Assembly (NCBI GenBank): GCA_023333565.1
Contig: JAJKFH010001106.1
Coordinates: 1,031,697 to 1,095,696, forward strand
Direction: 5' to 3'
Source of the DNA: Puffinus mauretanicus
Taxonomy: Eukaryota; Chordata; Aves; Procellariiformes; Procellariidae
DNA length: 64,000 bases
In this document: piece after piece, positions 63,367 through 64,000 of the stretch
Position numbering within the stretch: position 1 is the first letter of the stretch
Layout of the letters: each line of letters starts with the position of its first letter
The notes under the pieces: model-generated
Database searches by the model: none
Seen by the model: the letters and a program-made list of their open reading frames with translations, nothing else
Told to the model about the DNA's origin: nothing
Made by a program: the position numbers and the translations under genes

Positions 63367-64000
63367 TCAGCTCCTCTAATTATTTTGGTGGTGTTGGTTA
63401 CCTTTGATAGTAAGGAGATGATGAAGAGTTTTAAAGTTGTCACAAAGTTTCTGTTATTGTTAATATGTCCATGTACAGTGTGGTAAATTCGGTTTTAGAG
63501 AAGCAGTGGTATCTATTCAATCTCCTTGTTCTGAAGTTAATGATTAGGGGGTTTAGTAAGATGGTATTTGCAAGGTTTCTTTAAGATGAGAATTTCAAAT
63601 AACATGTGTAAGCTTATAGCCATTTAAAATTCTTATTTCTGCATTTGCTGTCAGTCAGAATGACTGCAAATGTTGTAAGGCTGCATAGCATGGACCATTT
63701 CTAAAAGGTCTGATGGTCAAAAATATGATGTATTGTCAAATACTACCCTGGTAATGATCTGGTTTTTAAATGCTGGTTGCATCTTTCTCATTGATATTCT
63801 TGTGATACCTAAATCTGATTTAGTGCTTTCTGTTGAACATTTGTTTCTTTTAACTGGGCCTTAGCCTTACTAGTGCAAACGCCAAATAAATATGCATAGG
63901 CTTAAGTGAACTAGTGGCAGAGTAAAACTTGCATAAACAGCAAGTATTGAATTTCGTTCAGTAAATTTGTACTGATCTATAACATAGTGGTTCAGAGTCG
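63367..64000. other. Window end, non-coding
   Basis: No feature recognised. Confidence 0.5.

Noticed and set aside
1..64000. CRISPR array, tRNA, rRNA or bacterial-type operon
   Set aside because: None of the required structures was seen; the window is vertebrate nuclear DNA.

Overview
The window is nuclear DNA from a bird. The evidence is a well preserved CR1 LINE 3' end with the characteristic short ATTCTATG-type terminal repeats, an avian-type endogenous retrovirus LTR, older CR1 and MIR relics, AT-rich non-coding DNA and small split exons. No bacterial-style coding occurs; most open frames are chance or repeat-derived. The one gene I can identify with confidence is IL20RB (interleukin-20 receptor subunit beta) on the minus strand. 

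Region by region: 1-14750 holds IL20RB. Six coding exons can be placed to the base, with compatible splice phases: 14693-14750 (signal peptide), 8298-8424, 7405-7595, 4389-4513, 988-1138 and 521-666 (transmembrane). They encode 266 residues. The short last exon for the end of the cytoplasmic tail is only a weak candidate (266-391). Its introns contain an ancient CR1 copy interrupted by a GC-rich insert (2275-3635), a 50-bp tandem duplication (6281-6380) and a young truncated CR1 (11838-12523). 

14751-31800 is non-coding as far as I can see, with a long polypyrimidine tract (15982-16195). At about 31860-32245 there is a CpG-island-like block made of two tandem GC-rich units, one carrying a perfect CTCTCGCGAGAG palindrome (a housekeeping-promoter motif). 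A possible minus-strand first coding exon (31824-31931) leaves this block. A related GC-rich dimer lies at 41690-41955, directly beside a decayed SGNH/GDSL-esterase-like LINE ORF1 (41367-41684, minus). An ERV solo LTR follows at about 43418-43975. From 44000 to 64000 the sequence is mostly unique AT-rich DNA with MIR relics, an 82-bp duplication (63202-63366) and a few exon-like segments on the plus strand (54392-54472, 55045-55272, 62698-62778) that I cannot assign to a family. 

Working picture: one cytokine-receptor gene with its introns, then about 49 kb of upstream sequence. In mammals NCK1 sits immediately upstream of IL20RB, but no NCK1 coding exon is visible here. I do not see a clear new biological system. 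The most unusual signal is the dispersed, promoter-like GC-rich dimer.
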